64,000 nucleotides of DNA from Neolentinus lepideus HHB14362 ss-1 (Eukaryota; Basidiomycota; Agaricomycetes; Gloeophyllales; Gloeophyllaceae). The notes below the pieces were generated by a model. The model was not told the DNA's origin, made no database searches, and saw only the letters and a program-made list of their open reading frames with translations. A program made the translations under genes and the position numbers. The stretch is from NCBI GenBank assembly GCA_001632425.1, contig KV425559.1:544684-608683 (forward strand). The letters are read 5' to 3'. Positions 34,456 to 45,655 of this stretch are shown piece after piece (position 1 is the first letter of the stretch; every line of letters starts with the position of its first letter).

Positions 34456-35830
34456 CTGAGACAGAATTGTTACAATATGGTACACATCTCGGCTAAGACT
34501 CCCTCGGTTAGCCATCCGTCCCAAGGATAATTGCTTTGAACTCGTCTAAGCCACGCTTTTCTTGTCCCATTGAGGTTGGTTCGTATGCACTGGTGCCGCA
34601 GGTAGCTGAGTCAACTCAGTTGGGCGGTGGCCTACTGAATTAATCATTCAATTCGATGATGGGGAGGCAGGGTGATCAAATGGTGTGATGGGCTCTTATG
34701 CGATATTCTAGTCTCGTCTCGCAGTACTAAGGGGCAATTCTTCCATACAAAACCATGTCCGCGCGATTGAGCTACAGCAAGGGCTTGGATGAATACTGCA
34801 CAACGTCTCGGTTACAATACCTTTGTACGTACATCCGCGCATATGTTTTAGCATCGCAATCACAAGCGCAGGCGTCTGTGCTGGATTTGTGGATATTCTG
34901 ACTGCCGGTTGCGTCATCATGCATCATGCGTTACCCTCAGAATTGCCACAGCCAGGCGGCTATTTGCACGGCAGCGGCCACAGCCACGCCTACGCATGCT
35001 CTCAAGTATGTACTGAGAATAAATTAGACGATCCGAAGTAAGTTTCGTCGCAACAGCGCTTCAGAAAATTTGACGTGGCGAATGTCTTTGATATGTCGGG
35101 CCGGGAAAGCGAAATACTTATGAGTGGGGTTTACACACGCGCAGCGATGATTTCTTCACGAAACGCCTCGCACGTTCGAAAGAATGCGATTTCGCCCGAG
35201 TAGGAAGTACCTGATTACTTCATCCGATTAACGCGGAGGAATCGTGCACAGCGCAGTGCATACGTTTCACTGCAACTTCAATGGCCAGTGGCTACCCATC
35301 GTCGGAACTCGTCGGAATGACTCTTTTTGCTCCGTTGTGCCGGTGGCCCCTGCTGTACCGTCTCCAAGAACGGTTCGTTGGTGCCTGCGTGCCTCGTAGA
35401 TATTCCGAGGTTTTCAGTGAGAGAGCTCTTAAGAAGGTGGAGGCTTATCACGACATTCGATGCCGTCTATGAAGTTCTCGCCGAAACAATTAGGGGAGCA
35501 TCTGATGTGTCAAATGGAGAGATGAAAATAACTTGCCATCGACAGGGTGTATCGCAGAGAAGATCGGCCAGTCTTTGCAGTGGTACTGGATTCCCGTAAC
35601 GTTAAATCTCTGGATCACCTTTTCTAAACTGGTGGTCAGCCAAGCGGTCACATCAGTTGATCGATTTTGATAGGAAAATTGGAGATGATCTGTAAACCGT
35701 AACGATTTCTGGGTGCGTATGCTGCAGGACGGATGACAACCGGCTGATCAATTGGTGGATATGGGCACATGGTTGAGTGTTAGGCGGCGTTAAGCAAGTG
35801 TAGCTGATCTTAAGCGAGGAGTCAGAGGTT

Positions 35831-36018
35831 TTAGGGCCCGTTCGGCTCCCCGGTTAACTGCAGGCTTCGCTAAGGTCACAGTATGTCACAGTGTTTCCAC
35901 CACTGTAAATAAGCGGAGCGTGACGGGGAAGTGACGGTTTCCGAGACCAGCACTTAGCGTAAGCCTGCGAATTTGGCGGACAAGCCAGCAGTTAACCGGG
36001 GAGCCGAACGGGCCCTTA
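35831..36018. mobile_element. Tourist/PIF-Harbinger-like MITE with TTA target duplication
   Basis: A 182-base element (35834-36015) has perfect terminal inverted repeats of 29 bases beginning gggcccgttcggctccccgg. It is flanked on both sides by TTA (35831-35833 and 36016-36018). A 3-base TTA/TAA target duplication and termini starting with a G-rich ggg-ccgtt type sequence are the hallmarks of Tourist-like MITEs mobilised by PIF/Harbinger transposases. It has no coding capacity. The perfect termini suggest it is young. Confidence 0.85.
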
Positions 36019-37120
36019 AGGGTTCTACAGAGGGGTTGGGACTCCTCTGTAAGTCCAACGGTTTAGAGACTTGCTTGCTCCATGACATTATAATACGACA
36101 GCTCGGCATATCCAAGTAGGTGCTTCGGTACTTGCCTAGGCCTCTTAAGCAGCAGCATTATGCCAGTCTCGATGCTTGATGAATCTAAAGCCCATTTTTC
36201 TGAAGAAAGCGCTCTTCCGAGCTCCACGATGAGATGGCAGTAATGATGAATGACAGCTGTTCCGTTAGGCTCATACTACATGATGAACCAAAATAATTTA
36301 TTCAGTGACCTCTGACTTGAGGGCTTAAAGGGAAATAGCTAACAACGATTCCCTGTACCTTGACCTGGATGTTCTATTATTTGGCACCCGCTCTGGCAGT
36401 GCGTCCCAGGCACCGAGGCTGATGATCTTCATTGATTCTGCTAGCGTTACTATCTCGAACTTCCACCGTTATGAATGATACTGCGCAGCGTCTCCGACTG
36501 TTTCCGTCAGCTGCTGCCTTGGGGCCCTGGCAGGAAATGTCACTGTATTTCTAGACTGAAAATGCGGGGTCGCCGAGAATTCCCCTTCGCGGACCGCGGT
36601 GATTTCGCCCTAATTAAGCAGCAAACCAAGTCCGGTAATGGAGTGATTATGTTCTTGCTGAGGGTAGAATAGAGCTTCATAGGCTGTCTCAGTCATTCCT
36701 GATACGGGAGGTTCAAACTTCAAATACAGGGGAGACTGTCCGAGTCTTCAGTGGCGTGGAAGTTATATTCCTTATCGGATTTGGTAGCACAGTAATATTT
36801 TGATCTCTGTACCCTTGTGAGGGATCGATCTTTCCCTATGGCCGTGTCCGCCAACAGCGCCCAGGGGCCTGAGGTACCAGCAGACTTGCAATGAAGATCT
36901 TTGTTCCGACTCATTGCAGTGCGTTTTTGGGCTACAGATCTCGTCCTCAAGTTGTCATCAAATGTGCCTGTATGATCATCTTCTCACGATCCGAGCCGGG
37001 AGGTGGATTGCAAGCAGCGGATTCGGGTTGAAATAGCTGTAGAGGGCTCACACAGATGGCTGCCCACTCCTCTCCAGGATAATGCACGCACCGCGCGTGT
37101 GTGGGTAGTTGATTCTCTCC

Positions 37121-38906
37121 ATGAGCTCGGCGGAGAGTTTAGCGTTGGCTCTGTGAGTGGTCAAGTCTCCGAGGTGTCTTGACTGTCATTTTGATTTTGA
37201 TTTAAGAGATGCAAATTACTACCTCGGCCTAGTCGCGTTCTGTGGGTCTATCTTTCTTCCATAGCAATCCGTCATGTCTCAACTATGTTTTGTGCAGCTA
37301 TACTCTATTACGACTATGCCTTGACGATCGGAATCGAAGTCGATCGGTTCTGGAGTCCAAGATGGAATTGGGCGTCCTTCCTTTTCTATCTCAATCGCTA
37401 CCTTGGAATATTTGGCCACATTCCCGTTGCATTGCAGCTGTTCAGAGAATTTTCGAGTGAAGTAAGTCTGCCTAATCTTCTCGAAGTATGGTTTGCCGTA
37501 CTGACGCAACTGCCTGATTTAGATGTTGGTGCTTTCAGCTCCTGCCTACATGCGATGCTTAATATCTTACTTATCTCAGATGCGTCCGCCTTCAGGGTTA
37601 CCACCAAATTTACTCCGTAGTGGTTCAAATCATTGTCGGAGGTGGGCATTTTCGGACTTGGTGACTTACTTTCACACCTGAAATTCTTCTCTAGCTTGTC
37701 TCATCATGCGCACTTACGCCTTATATGAGAGAGCACGCTGGATTCTCTGGTTTACATGCGGCTTCGCGCTGGGAGTGATTATATTCGGTACCGTAAGTGG
37801 ACCAAGTAGCTCCCAGTCGACAGATGATGAATACGTGATACCTGTTTGAAGTGGGCTATCACCGGGAAACACACCGAACCCGTCCCGATCAAGGGAATAG
37901 GGTGTAATTCCACACTGTCAGCAGATCAGTGAGTTTTCTATACTTCTCCAATGCAGAAACCAGGATTCATCGGTCCGTTTATTACCAGGGGTCTACGTGA
38001 GTCTACTCATAATGCAGGCCGATGGATTCGCTTCTAATAGGGACGAGCCGATGTCAGATCTTGCTATTGCTTGGGCTGGCATGACCGCCTTTGACGCGAT
38101 GATAGTCATACTGACAGTCATTAAAGCCCTGTGTACTCCTCGCGTCGGCCGCAGGACGCTTGTGGACGTCCTTCTTAGAGACGGTGAGTAACCTCTGTCT
38201 GAACCCTATAATCCGAAATAGCTCACCTATATTATCTCGCAGGTACACTATACTTCGGGTAAGCCCAAATTCCACCGATGCGAAGCATCCTGTGTTGATC
38301 TCGGCACTGGCAGGTTCATGGTTGTCTCGAATATCGTAAATGTCTTGACGTTCGTGGTATGTACCGCATCCGGCTCTCTTCTGCCAGGTGCTAATGAGAA
38401 TATCAACATGTAGCTTGGCGGAGTAGGGAACTTACATCCATCTACTCGGCCTTACCTAATGCGCATTCTTTTAGCCCCTGCTGCGTGGAGCACCATCTAC
38501 CTTTACGAATGTGTAAGTGTTCCTCTGACAACTCTTTTGAGTCCCATGAAACTGAAGGGTCCTCAGAGTATCTACGACGCTCGTCTCCCGGCTGATGCTC
38601 AACGTGCGCGATCCGAAGCTCAAGATATCTTCTCGATCGACGACATTCTCGAGTGCATCAAGCACGCCTTATGTCTCGACGGTTGTAAATAATTTCCACA
38701 TGACTCTCACGACCGTCGTCGAGTCGGAGTGGAACCCGAATCAAGAGGAGAATGGGATTTCACGAGATGGTAAGTAACTACAAGTCAATGTTGAGTATTG
38801 TAAGGCGAGCTTATGATATGAATGTGAAGAGGAAATCGAGCTGGTCCCACGCAACTCTCTTCAGGAACCTCAGTATAACCCCCGGAGCCTCAAGCCTCAA
38901 GCATAA
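37121..38906 (+). CDS. DUF6533 multi-pass membrane protein
   Basis: Twelve exons are inferred: 37121-37152, 37207-37241, 37298-37461, 37580-37641, 37695-37792, 37852-37928, 38041-38183, 38243-38258, 38314-38356, 38475-38512, 38567-38769 and 38830-38906. The protein starts MSSAESLALALDANYYLGLV and carries the DUF6533 core SILYYDYALTIGIEVDRFW and FLNRYLGIFGHIP. GYHQIYSVVVQIIVGACLIM, RTYALYERARWILWF, AGMTAFDAMIVILTVIKAL, MVVSNIVNVLTFV and RGAPSTFTNVVSTTLVSRLM then follow, making about seven helices and a hydrophilic tail. All joins are in phase except 37461 to 37580, which needs two extra bases. A 2-base micro-exon (37523-37524) between two normal-sized introns would fix this; otherwise the gene carries a frameshift. 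The family is fungal-specific with unknown function. Confidence 0.8.
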
Positions 38907-39390
38907 CCTCTAGGATGGTACATAACCCTCAACCATAATGACACGCTGCGGATCTGTATTTTAGCCATAGACTGACTGACGACGACTATGTTATACCCAC
39001 ATGGAACTTGTATGTAGCATTGTACTTTACAGATGTATGTACGGTCCCGAGAGTATGGCTGTATCCGAACTTCTTGAAGAGCTTATTTAAATAAAGCTCG
39101 CGTGCGGGATGCCATTGACATATGCGTTACGCTTACAGCAGACTTTGCTGATGGATCGTCGGCGCCCTGGTGCTGTGTGCACGAGTTAAGGCGTGTTTCT
39201 GCAACATCCGCGAATTCTTCTCGAAGATGCCCTTAAGTATCGGATGTTCTGCCTATAACTCGGGATGATGCAAATTTATTGCCGCTGATTCGCCGACGTG
39301 GATTACGACTCGGACCTCTCCTCTGCATTTGGGTGCATCTTGTACATATATAGAGGTGCGTTTCAGATGATTTACCGATGTCCAAGACTG
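38907..39390. other. intergenic, entering repeat island
   Basis: Three-prime sequence of the DUF6533 gene, then the composite repeat at 39188-39387. No gene was seen. Confidence 0.45.
39188..39387. repeat. composite dispersed repeat (segments A+B)
   Basis: Segment A (about 39189-39267, containing tctcgaagatgccc and gcctataactcggga) matches 44981-45060. It is joined directly to segment B (39264-39387, containing gatgcaaatttattgccg and gatttaccgatgtccaaga), which matches 46178-46302 almost perfectly. A third segment lies between them in the other copies. Confidence 0.85.
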
Positions 39391-40072
39391 GGTTCATTGG
39401 CGATCCATCAAGGGGGAGTGGGCTGGTTGTGAGCGAAGAAGTGGTTGACGGGAGTGCGGTGGTCAGACGATGTGCGCGTCGCGAAAGCGATGGTTTCGAA
39501 ATGCCGGGATGTGGACAGCGAAGACAACCAGAGGTGCGTACCCAGCTCGGGACTGGATACGGTGGCACGGAGCAGCTTAATGACCGTCCTGACGCTTTGT
39601 CCCTTTGAGAGAGCACATCATCGTCGTATCTGCAACCAATGCGTTCTGAAACATGACCGTCGCTGTCCAGTACGTCTCTCTGTCTCTGGCAGGAATACAT
39701 TCTAATAGATGTCCGTCGGTATCAGTCCGTTGGAATGCGGTGCATTTAGGTCGCGCTGGTTACATAGGTAGGGATGAATGTAGTTACAACGAGCGGCATT
39801 TCATCCTATTCATGTGCGCGCCGCCCTTCGTGTATGGGTTGCTCCGATTGACCGGTATATTTTGTGACTAGGGCGTGTTTTGTCGTAGCATCGTTCTGCT
39901 ACGTCTTTCTCGTCTGCTACATCTTTCTAGGTCTCAAGCAATTTCTGGAAGCCATTGGATATCATTACGAAGTGAGTAGAATGCCCAAGCGCACTCCCTG
40001 CGAGACTGGATGTCTCTTCTCAAGCCAACCTGGCCATACCACGTGCCAGTGCTGGAGTTCATCTTAACCTAC
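39391..40072 (+). pseudogene. DHHC palmitoyltransferase relic
   Basis: A plus-strand frame gives HHRRICNQCVLKHDRRCP (near 39615-39668), which aligns with the DHHC-CRD pattern HHC..C..CVLKMDHHCPW, but the catalytic DHHC reads DRRC. Upstream, DGFEMPGCGQRRQPEVR resembles the usual stretch before the Cys-rich domain. Downstream, YNERHFILFM resembles the N.YFLLF helix, and FVVASFCYVFLVCYIFLGL another membrane segment. The pieces lie in different frames with stops between them. Loss of the catalytic motif and broken frames make this a pseudogene. Confidence 0.55.
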
Positions 40073-40240
40073 ACACTCGCAGGAGTCCTCAGCTTGGCCG
40101 TAACAGTAATGCAAGACGAGCATATCTAGAGAATAAGTCGAGCCGAGACTTCTGTCGAGTCTCACGATCACGAAAATTACAGCAAGGTCGCGAAAGAGCG
40201 AGGAGAGGTGAGTCTATCAAATGGAGGGTTGAACGTGTAT

Positions 40241-40500
40241 ATATCACTGCGGGAAGTAAAGTCACTTGGGTCGAGTGCTTTGGACACTTGTCACTTCGAA
40301 GAAGTGCCTAAGGCACTGAAATGGATAGCACGTGGATTAAGTGCCTTCTGATAAAGTGTCAAAGGCACTACTATCGAGTGTATTTTCTGTCCCACCGGCG
40401 ACCCACCGTAACAAGTGTCTTGGGCACTTTCCGAAACAGTGCCTTGGCCACTGTTTATTGAGCACTTCTTTTGAGTGGCCAGGACATCTTTATTCAGTGA
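40241..40500 (+). repeat. palindrome-rich block, left copy
   Basis: Starting ctgcgggaagta at 40247, the block holds four or five short palindromes of the type agtgcc-nnr-ggcact (for example 40302-40317), plus several half sites cagtgcc or gagtgc. It is the inverted counterpart of 43829-44084. Confidence 0.8.
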
Positions 40501-40619
40501 AATATACAATAATATTAATACTAATGCATAGTTGTGATGAGCAATTAGCATCCGCAGCGCCCTTACAGAGGAATTTTGAGTGAAGGGAGAGACTTGAGCT
40601 GTGAAAGGTTGACATGGCT

Positions 40620-41430
40620 CAGTACTGACTTGAGCCCTTCATCGGCTCCCTGCTCGGCGCCGGTATCCACACCATACTCAAACAGTGAGCACGCACCCGC
40701 ATCAGTGTCGTGATCTGATTCCTGCGCTGTACCATCCCGTGCTCAGATCACTGGGCAGTCACGTCAGTTAGCGAAAGGGATCAGATGGGAGGGGGCGTTG
40801 CTCACAATCCATTGGTCTTGGTCTGTGTATGGAAAACCTATGACAGCGGTGGGGCCAAAGGAGCGCGCGGTGTTGGTTGGTTCCTGCTCCGATGTAATAG
40901 ACGGCAAAGCTGTTAGAAGTCAGATTCAGTAAAGTGTTTAACTCAAGTAGTGGACACGATGCTTACAAAAGGGCGGTGAACAAGGTAAGGTCAATGCCAA
41001 TCCCCGACGTGATGAACTCCTCAATGAAACTGCACTGAGCCTTGTTCACGCCCGTCTGCAGGCACGTGCCGGCACACGTAGAAAGAACATCAGTGCATCA
41101 CGACCTCTCAGCGTCAGCGAGTACCCACTTCGCGGACAGCGGGCCAGGGGTCGACACCTGCACCAACGCCAGAACCGCAATCCCGCCTGCCAGCTGCACG
41201 ACGCAGTACAGCACAAAGCGTACCGGGGTGATCACGCCGACGAGCAGCAGCGTGAGGCTCATGTTGGGGTTGAAGAGGCTGCCTGTGACGTGGTAGAAGA
41301 GCCATGTGATGATGATTAGGCTGCAGCCCATGCATCACAGGATGATGTGAAGAAGAAAGGTGGTCCCAATGAACTCAATGAAGGCGGCGGAGCAATCTTC
41401 ATGGATGGTGGATGGTGAATGGTGGCGAGC
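40620..41430 (-). pseudogene. aquaporin relic
   Basis: Minus-strand frames give SAAFIEFIGTTFLLHIIL, LIIITWLFYHVTGSLFNPNM and TPVRFVLYCVVQLAGGIAVL, which align with the first half of fungal aquaporins. The first NPA motif reads NPN. Downstream pieces SFIEEFITSGIGIDLTLFTA and a second-half segment matching the usual TARSFGP...FPYTDQDQW follow. A 4-base duplication (ccaaccaa) disrupts the frame at the second pore motif. A stop and a missing helix separate the halves. The gene appears dead. Confidence 0.75.
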
Positions 41431-42505
41431 GAGAGGAAAGGTGACATTGCAGATGAGCAGGGGGTGGTTGGGACTTGGTACTCAGTGCTCAAGTCGTTGG
41501 GCTGGGCATCATTGGGCTGGGCACCGTCGGTGGGTGGTTTTGTGAGCAGCTCGCAGCCCCTCGGTGATGTCTTCACGCGGGTACCCCGGCAAGTCTGACA
41601 TGAGATCCATAAGGGCCACAACATATACGTACAGCTTCATTGCCGTTATCTTCTCGAGCACGTTTCTCGCCAATGACAGTAAGCTCAGTCTGGTGGAATG
41701 ATCATTGAAAAGTGCTGCATCGCAATGTTTTGTGGTCACGTACATCACGTGATCGTCGGGATGTCACGGAGTCACTGCCCGGCGGACTTAGAATGCTCTC
41801 TGCCTCCTCCTCGACCATCCCGCACTCTGTTTGTGATCTTACATCCCTTGAATGCTCTGTCTGCTCAAGTTAGTTCTATTACAGTTGCTCAGATTTGGCA
41901 TCTCTGCATGCAGAACTCAGCTATGGTCTCGGTGACAGTGCTTGACAGCGTGAAACCGCCGTTGAAGCATCCTGAGATGGGTTTGATTGGTGGACTCTTC
42001 GGAAGCTTGACAGATGGTCATGAGGAGTAGAATAGGGTATGATAAGGATACTGGAGATGTGAACTAGGCGCATATATGCACCGAGAAGGCCAGTGGTAAG
42101 TTTCACATTTCTGGGAGTCGCATACCCGACCCGACCCGTCAACACGGGTTTGAGCGCGGGTGCGATATGGGACTTCCTTGGACATACAAGGTATACTCAT
42201 GCCATTCCGTAGTGATTGTCCTCCTACTTCTCTCAGTGCCCTCATCATGCTGTACCTTGCCTGTGTATGGCTGAAGAGTCGTATTCTGTTGATGAAGGTT
42301 TGTTTACGCTTGCAGCATATCCTTACCTTTGTTTTCATCATGGTTCTCTTCTCAATTTTGTGTTTTATCCCCTGTTTTTGATTTTGTCTGCATATATGCG
42401 CCGGGAAATGACAGGAGCTCGAGTGCAGGGACAGAATGATGTTGGAATGGGGTCAGGTTGGTGGTTGTCAGTTCCAATGAAGTTGTCATGGTCACTAACA
42501 TGCAG
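41431..42505. other. degenerate sequence, no gene model
   Basis: Frames of about 60-114 codons exist on both strands, with no recognisable domain. A plus-strand stretch at 42160-42560 is hydrophobic but lacks family features. It is probably decayed sequence between two pseudogenes. Confidence 0.4.
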
Positions 42506-43049
42506 TATTCCGCTCCGGCACCTGTCGTCTCTTGGACTCAGTTTGGGTTCATCCAAGTGAGTCTTGCTTAGTCGCGATTGTTAATGGAGTTTGAATATTC
42601 ACGTAAACGCGATGTATTGGCTGTGCTGCACAAGACTGCCTCTTTGATCTTATTCCAGCAAACCTGGAACTGAACTATGATTCCCAGCGACATGGATCCT
42701 AAGCTGACTGAGTACGGCTTGATGTTGGCGAAGGAGTACACGATCATACCCGTTCAAGGTCCGTTACCAGCCATCGGTGATAATAGAATCTGTTGACCAT
42801 TTATGGTGTATGCTCTTCATAGGGAGAGATCTGTTCGCAGGTGCTGGCTCAGATTACATGTCCTGGGGTGCCGCTGGGTATCCGGTTGCATGCGCCAGGG
42901 AGGTGGATCCGAAGGCACTAGGAGACCCGCACATGCCCACCACGAATGATAAGATCAACCTACCTAATGGTGAGTTCAGCATTGAGCATGTCAGGGACCT
43001 CTCGAGGCTTTCTGTGGTGTTCGCTGTCGAGCTAGGTGGGTGGGCATAA
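42506..43049 (+). pseudogene. M28-family aminopeptidase relic (C-terminal part)
   Basis: Exons near 42506-42558, 42676-42757 and 42823-43049 give FGFIQ, then MDPKLTEYGLMLAKEYTIIP, then RDLFAGAGSDYMSWGAAGYP, PHMPTTNDKIN and LSRLSVVFAVELGGWA. These match the C-terminal third of secreted M28 aminopeptidases (the GSDHxSW motif and the last zinc ligand in the HT..D segment). The central metal-binding core, GGH..S and EEGGLLGS, is absent, so the gene is internally deleted and should be inactive. Confidence 0.75.
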
Positions 43050-43269
43050 GGCCCAGGAGCACTGATGTATACCTGACAGAGACACCGAGTTATATATAGT
43101 GGCGATGGTGATGTTACAGATATTTGTCGTAATCCGATGGCCAGCGCTCTGACACTCGGATATGGGATGGCGGTCTGCAGCTGACAGGACCCTCAAATGT
43201 TGTTTGATGGTTTGTCCTAGGTGCATCACCATTAGATCGTGACACAGAGGCAGGACAGTACACTGGAGA

Positions 43270-43525
43270 ACTTTCCATGATCCCGCGGAGGGGCGAACTA
43301 GACGACGTGGACATCGACAAGGTTCTTTCACGGTCCATATTGTGCTTCCCGAGGCGATATGTATGAGCCGGATTGTCTATGCTGAGTTCACGCCATTGGA
43401 TCTACCGCAATCGTGTTGACGACACTGCGGTCATCTTCCAAGATCCCGCGGAGTGGCGAACTGGAGATGTGGACATCGACGAGTTCCTTTTGCCCTCTAT
43501 CTTGTTCCTTCCGAGGCGACAAGAC
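43270..43525 (+). repeat. imperfect direct duplication, period about 170 bases
   Basis: The stretch ccgcggaggggcgaact...gtggacatcgacaagg near 43277 recurs near 43447 as ccgcggagtggcgaact...gtggacatcgacgag. It continues with cttcccgaggcga and ccttccgaggcga respectively. The second copy keeps an open frame (DPAEWRTGDVDIDEF); the first does not. Confidence 0.7.
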
Positions 43526-43828
43526 ACCATATCGCTGACCTCATCATTGTTGACAATGTGAGTACAACCATTTGATGGAACCTTGGAGACCTTGACTTAA
43601 CACCGTATCCATTTCCAGGACATTGCATCCTACAACAAGGAGCAAGTTGGTGTGTGTGTCATGCTTGGAGACAGCCCACTGGGGTTGTTATGTTGAGGGC
43701 ACTGGCAGCAGAGGTAGGGCTTTGATCAGTTGATATTGATGTACTTGCGTAGATACGATGATAATAATATATTATTACTGTTAAAAATGGGTGACAGGTC
43801 GAGTGTATAGACAACTAGCTATGAGTGC

Positions 43829-44089
43829 CAGAAGCAGTCCCGAGGAGGTACCTATACCACTCAATAGAAGTGCCCGAGGCACTGCCCACTCAATGCAAGT
43901 GCCTCGGGCACTAATGTACAATAGGAGAAATGTCCCACTGAGTGCCTTAGGCACTTAAGAAAGCAGTGCCCAAGGCACTCCCGACAAGTGTCGCAGGACG
44001 AGGCATAGCGCTCAATGTTAGTGCCTTAGGCACTTGCTGAGAAGTGGCTTCGGCACTCCACACAAGTGGGTCTACTTCCCGCAGATATC
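43829..44089 (-). repeat. palindrome-rich block, right copy (inverted)
   Basis: Six near-perfect palindromes of the agtgcc...ggcact type occur at 43868-43883, 43897-43912, 43941-43955, 43965-43979, 44020-44034 and, more weakly, 44042-44057. The block ends tacttcccgcag (44073-44084), the reverse complement of the left copy's start. Both outer edges touch atatc. Confidence 0.85.
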
Positions 44090-44373
44090 TGGACATGATA
44101 ACTCCAGACATTTGTGAACTCATGTGATCTTGGGTACATCCGTACCGATCAGCTCCTTTCTGATACTTTACTAGTACTATCACTACTACATATTACAATG
44201 AAGCAAAATTCCTAATTTAGGTTATATGTGGGATGTTGTAGAGACAACAGATGATGGGGAGGAGGGCCGAAAGTGACTACATATTCCGGGAGAGCCACGT
44301 GTTACACATGGAAAAGCCACATGGTTCACGTGGTTTTCATGCCAAGAGAATCCTGGTCCCACTATATGTAGAA

Positions 44374-44626
44374 GATTCGGTGGAGGATATACCAGGAATT
44401 CTTAATCTGGAATAGTGGGCCACTATTCCACAGCTCAGACACTGGAGTCAGCAAAAGACTCGGTTTGGAGCAACACCTTGCCTTTTCAGGATAAAACAGT
44501 CAGAAATTTGCCTTTCTAGGCAATTTTGGGGCTTAATGGTGCGGTACATAACTGTGGTGCAGATGCCCTATTCCAAACTGTAGCTTAGTCTAATCCTGAA
44601 ATTTGCTGGTAGATCCTCCACCGAAT
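44374..44626. mobile_element. MITE-like element with 21-base inverted termini
   Basis: The terminus attcggtggaggatataccag at 44374 is mirrored by ctggtagatcctccaccgaat at 44606, with one mismatch. The 253-base interior has no coding potential and includes a 23-base palindrome (44408-44430, tggaatagtgg on each side of one base). A target duplication could not be identified. Confidence 0.65.
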
Positions 44627-44980
44627 ATACTCTTCACGTCACCGGCTGGCTTGCCCGCCGTGAGAGCTCGTCTCAGTCATCTCACGGATGACAAAGTGAA
44701 CAAGGTGGTCAAATCTACGAATGTAGCCGAAGTCATCCAATTGTCCACATCTTTGCCCTTCAACTACTCAATAGCGAGTTAAGTTGACTTGGGCTTACCG
44801 GTTTCCAGCGTCAAAAATGTTAGGGACACGTCGCAATTGTCACTTGGGGGAATTCACACCTGTCTGCGTTTCCGCTTTTTCACCTCTGTCTCTGATGAGT
44901 TACCTCAGTCCAAGGTAAAAGTATCTCGCAATCAAATGTACACAAATGTACACAGGAAAGCCCTGACGCAGCAATGAGAA

Positions 44981-45105
44981 AGGCGTGTTTCTGCAACATC
45001 TGCGAATTCTTCTCGAAGATGCCTTTAAGTATGGAATGTTCTGCCTATAACTCGGGATGTACGGTTGCCCTGGGTCTACAATCGTGTGATCGAACCACGC
45101 GATGT
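44981..45105. repeat. dispersed repeat (segments A+C)
   Basis: Segment A repeats 39189-39267. It is followed by segment C (tacggttgccctggg...gtgatcgaaccacgc), which is repeated at 46121-46171. Confidence 0.8.
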
Positions 45106-45443
45106 GTTGATGGTCCCTCCTGGGGTCTCGTAGTGACTCGTCACCGTGATATATAGACCTATGATTATCCTGGTTAATGATAATATATAGCACTTTAGTG
45201 TTATTGACTATTTCCTGTACTGACTGCATAACAAATATATACAAATATGCTCGGAGATGGCAGCGACAGCAGCAAATATTCTACACGTTCAATCTCAGAA
45301 AGTAGAACAAAACACTATATAATATAATTAAAAACTCATCATTTCTGAGAATCGAACCTGAGAGCTTCAGTAAATTCGGGCATGCGTGCCACGTTGGAAC
45401 TTTCCGTACTCGTTATAATCGAAAAGATGGATTAAAACAATAT

Positions 45444-45655
45444 TACAGCGCTTCCGGAAAATAATGACGTGTGTTGTTTCCAACTTTCCGATTTTCGAAA
45501 AATCAAAAATCCCGTGGCGCAGCCGAGATCGAGGCCGTTTCAGGTAACTGGCGGCCCGCCCGGTAACTCCCGTCCATCCCTCCCAAGTAGGATTCGGTTC
45601 AGGGATTTCGGAAATCAAAAAGTGGCGCACATCATTATTTTCCGCAAACACTGTA
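45444..45655. mobile_element. Tc1/mariner-like MITE with TA target site
   Basis: A 208-base element (45446-45653) has termini cagcgcttccggaaaataat and, inverted, attattttccgcaaacactg, four mismatches within 20 bases. It is flanked by TA on both sides. Terminal CAGTG/CAGCG followed by a TA duplication is typical of Tc1/mariner-derived non-autonomous elements. Inner subterminal stretches (gattttcgaaaaatcaaaaa and tttcggaaatcaaaaa) add further symmetry. Confidence 0.75.

Larger units (their letters stand above)
34363..37120. other. gene-poor region containing one MITE
   Basis: Apart from the expansin-like promoter and the element at 35834-36015, only frames under 95 codons are found and none shows a domain. 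The right end must hold the promoter of the DUF6533 gene starting at 37121. Confidence 0.45.

Noticed and set aside
45061..45110. gtggttcgatcac in repeat segment C as a tRNA T-arm
   Set aside because: Only a four-pair stem and no acceptor or anticodon arms around it.
45320..45430. Minus-strand ggttcgattct (B-box-like) with an upstream tggcacgcatg and a downstream T5 run, suggesting a tRNA or SINE
   Set aside because: No cloverleaf could be folded and the T-arm stem does not pair, so it is at best a decayed Pol III-like sequence.
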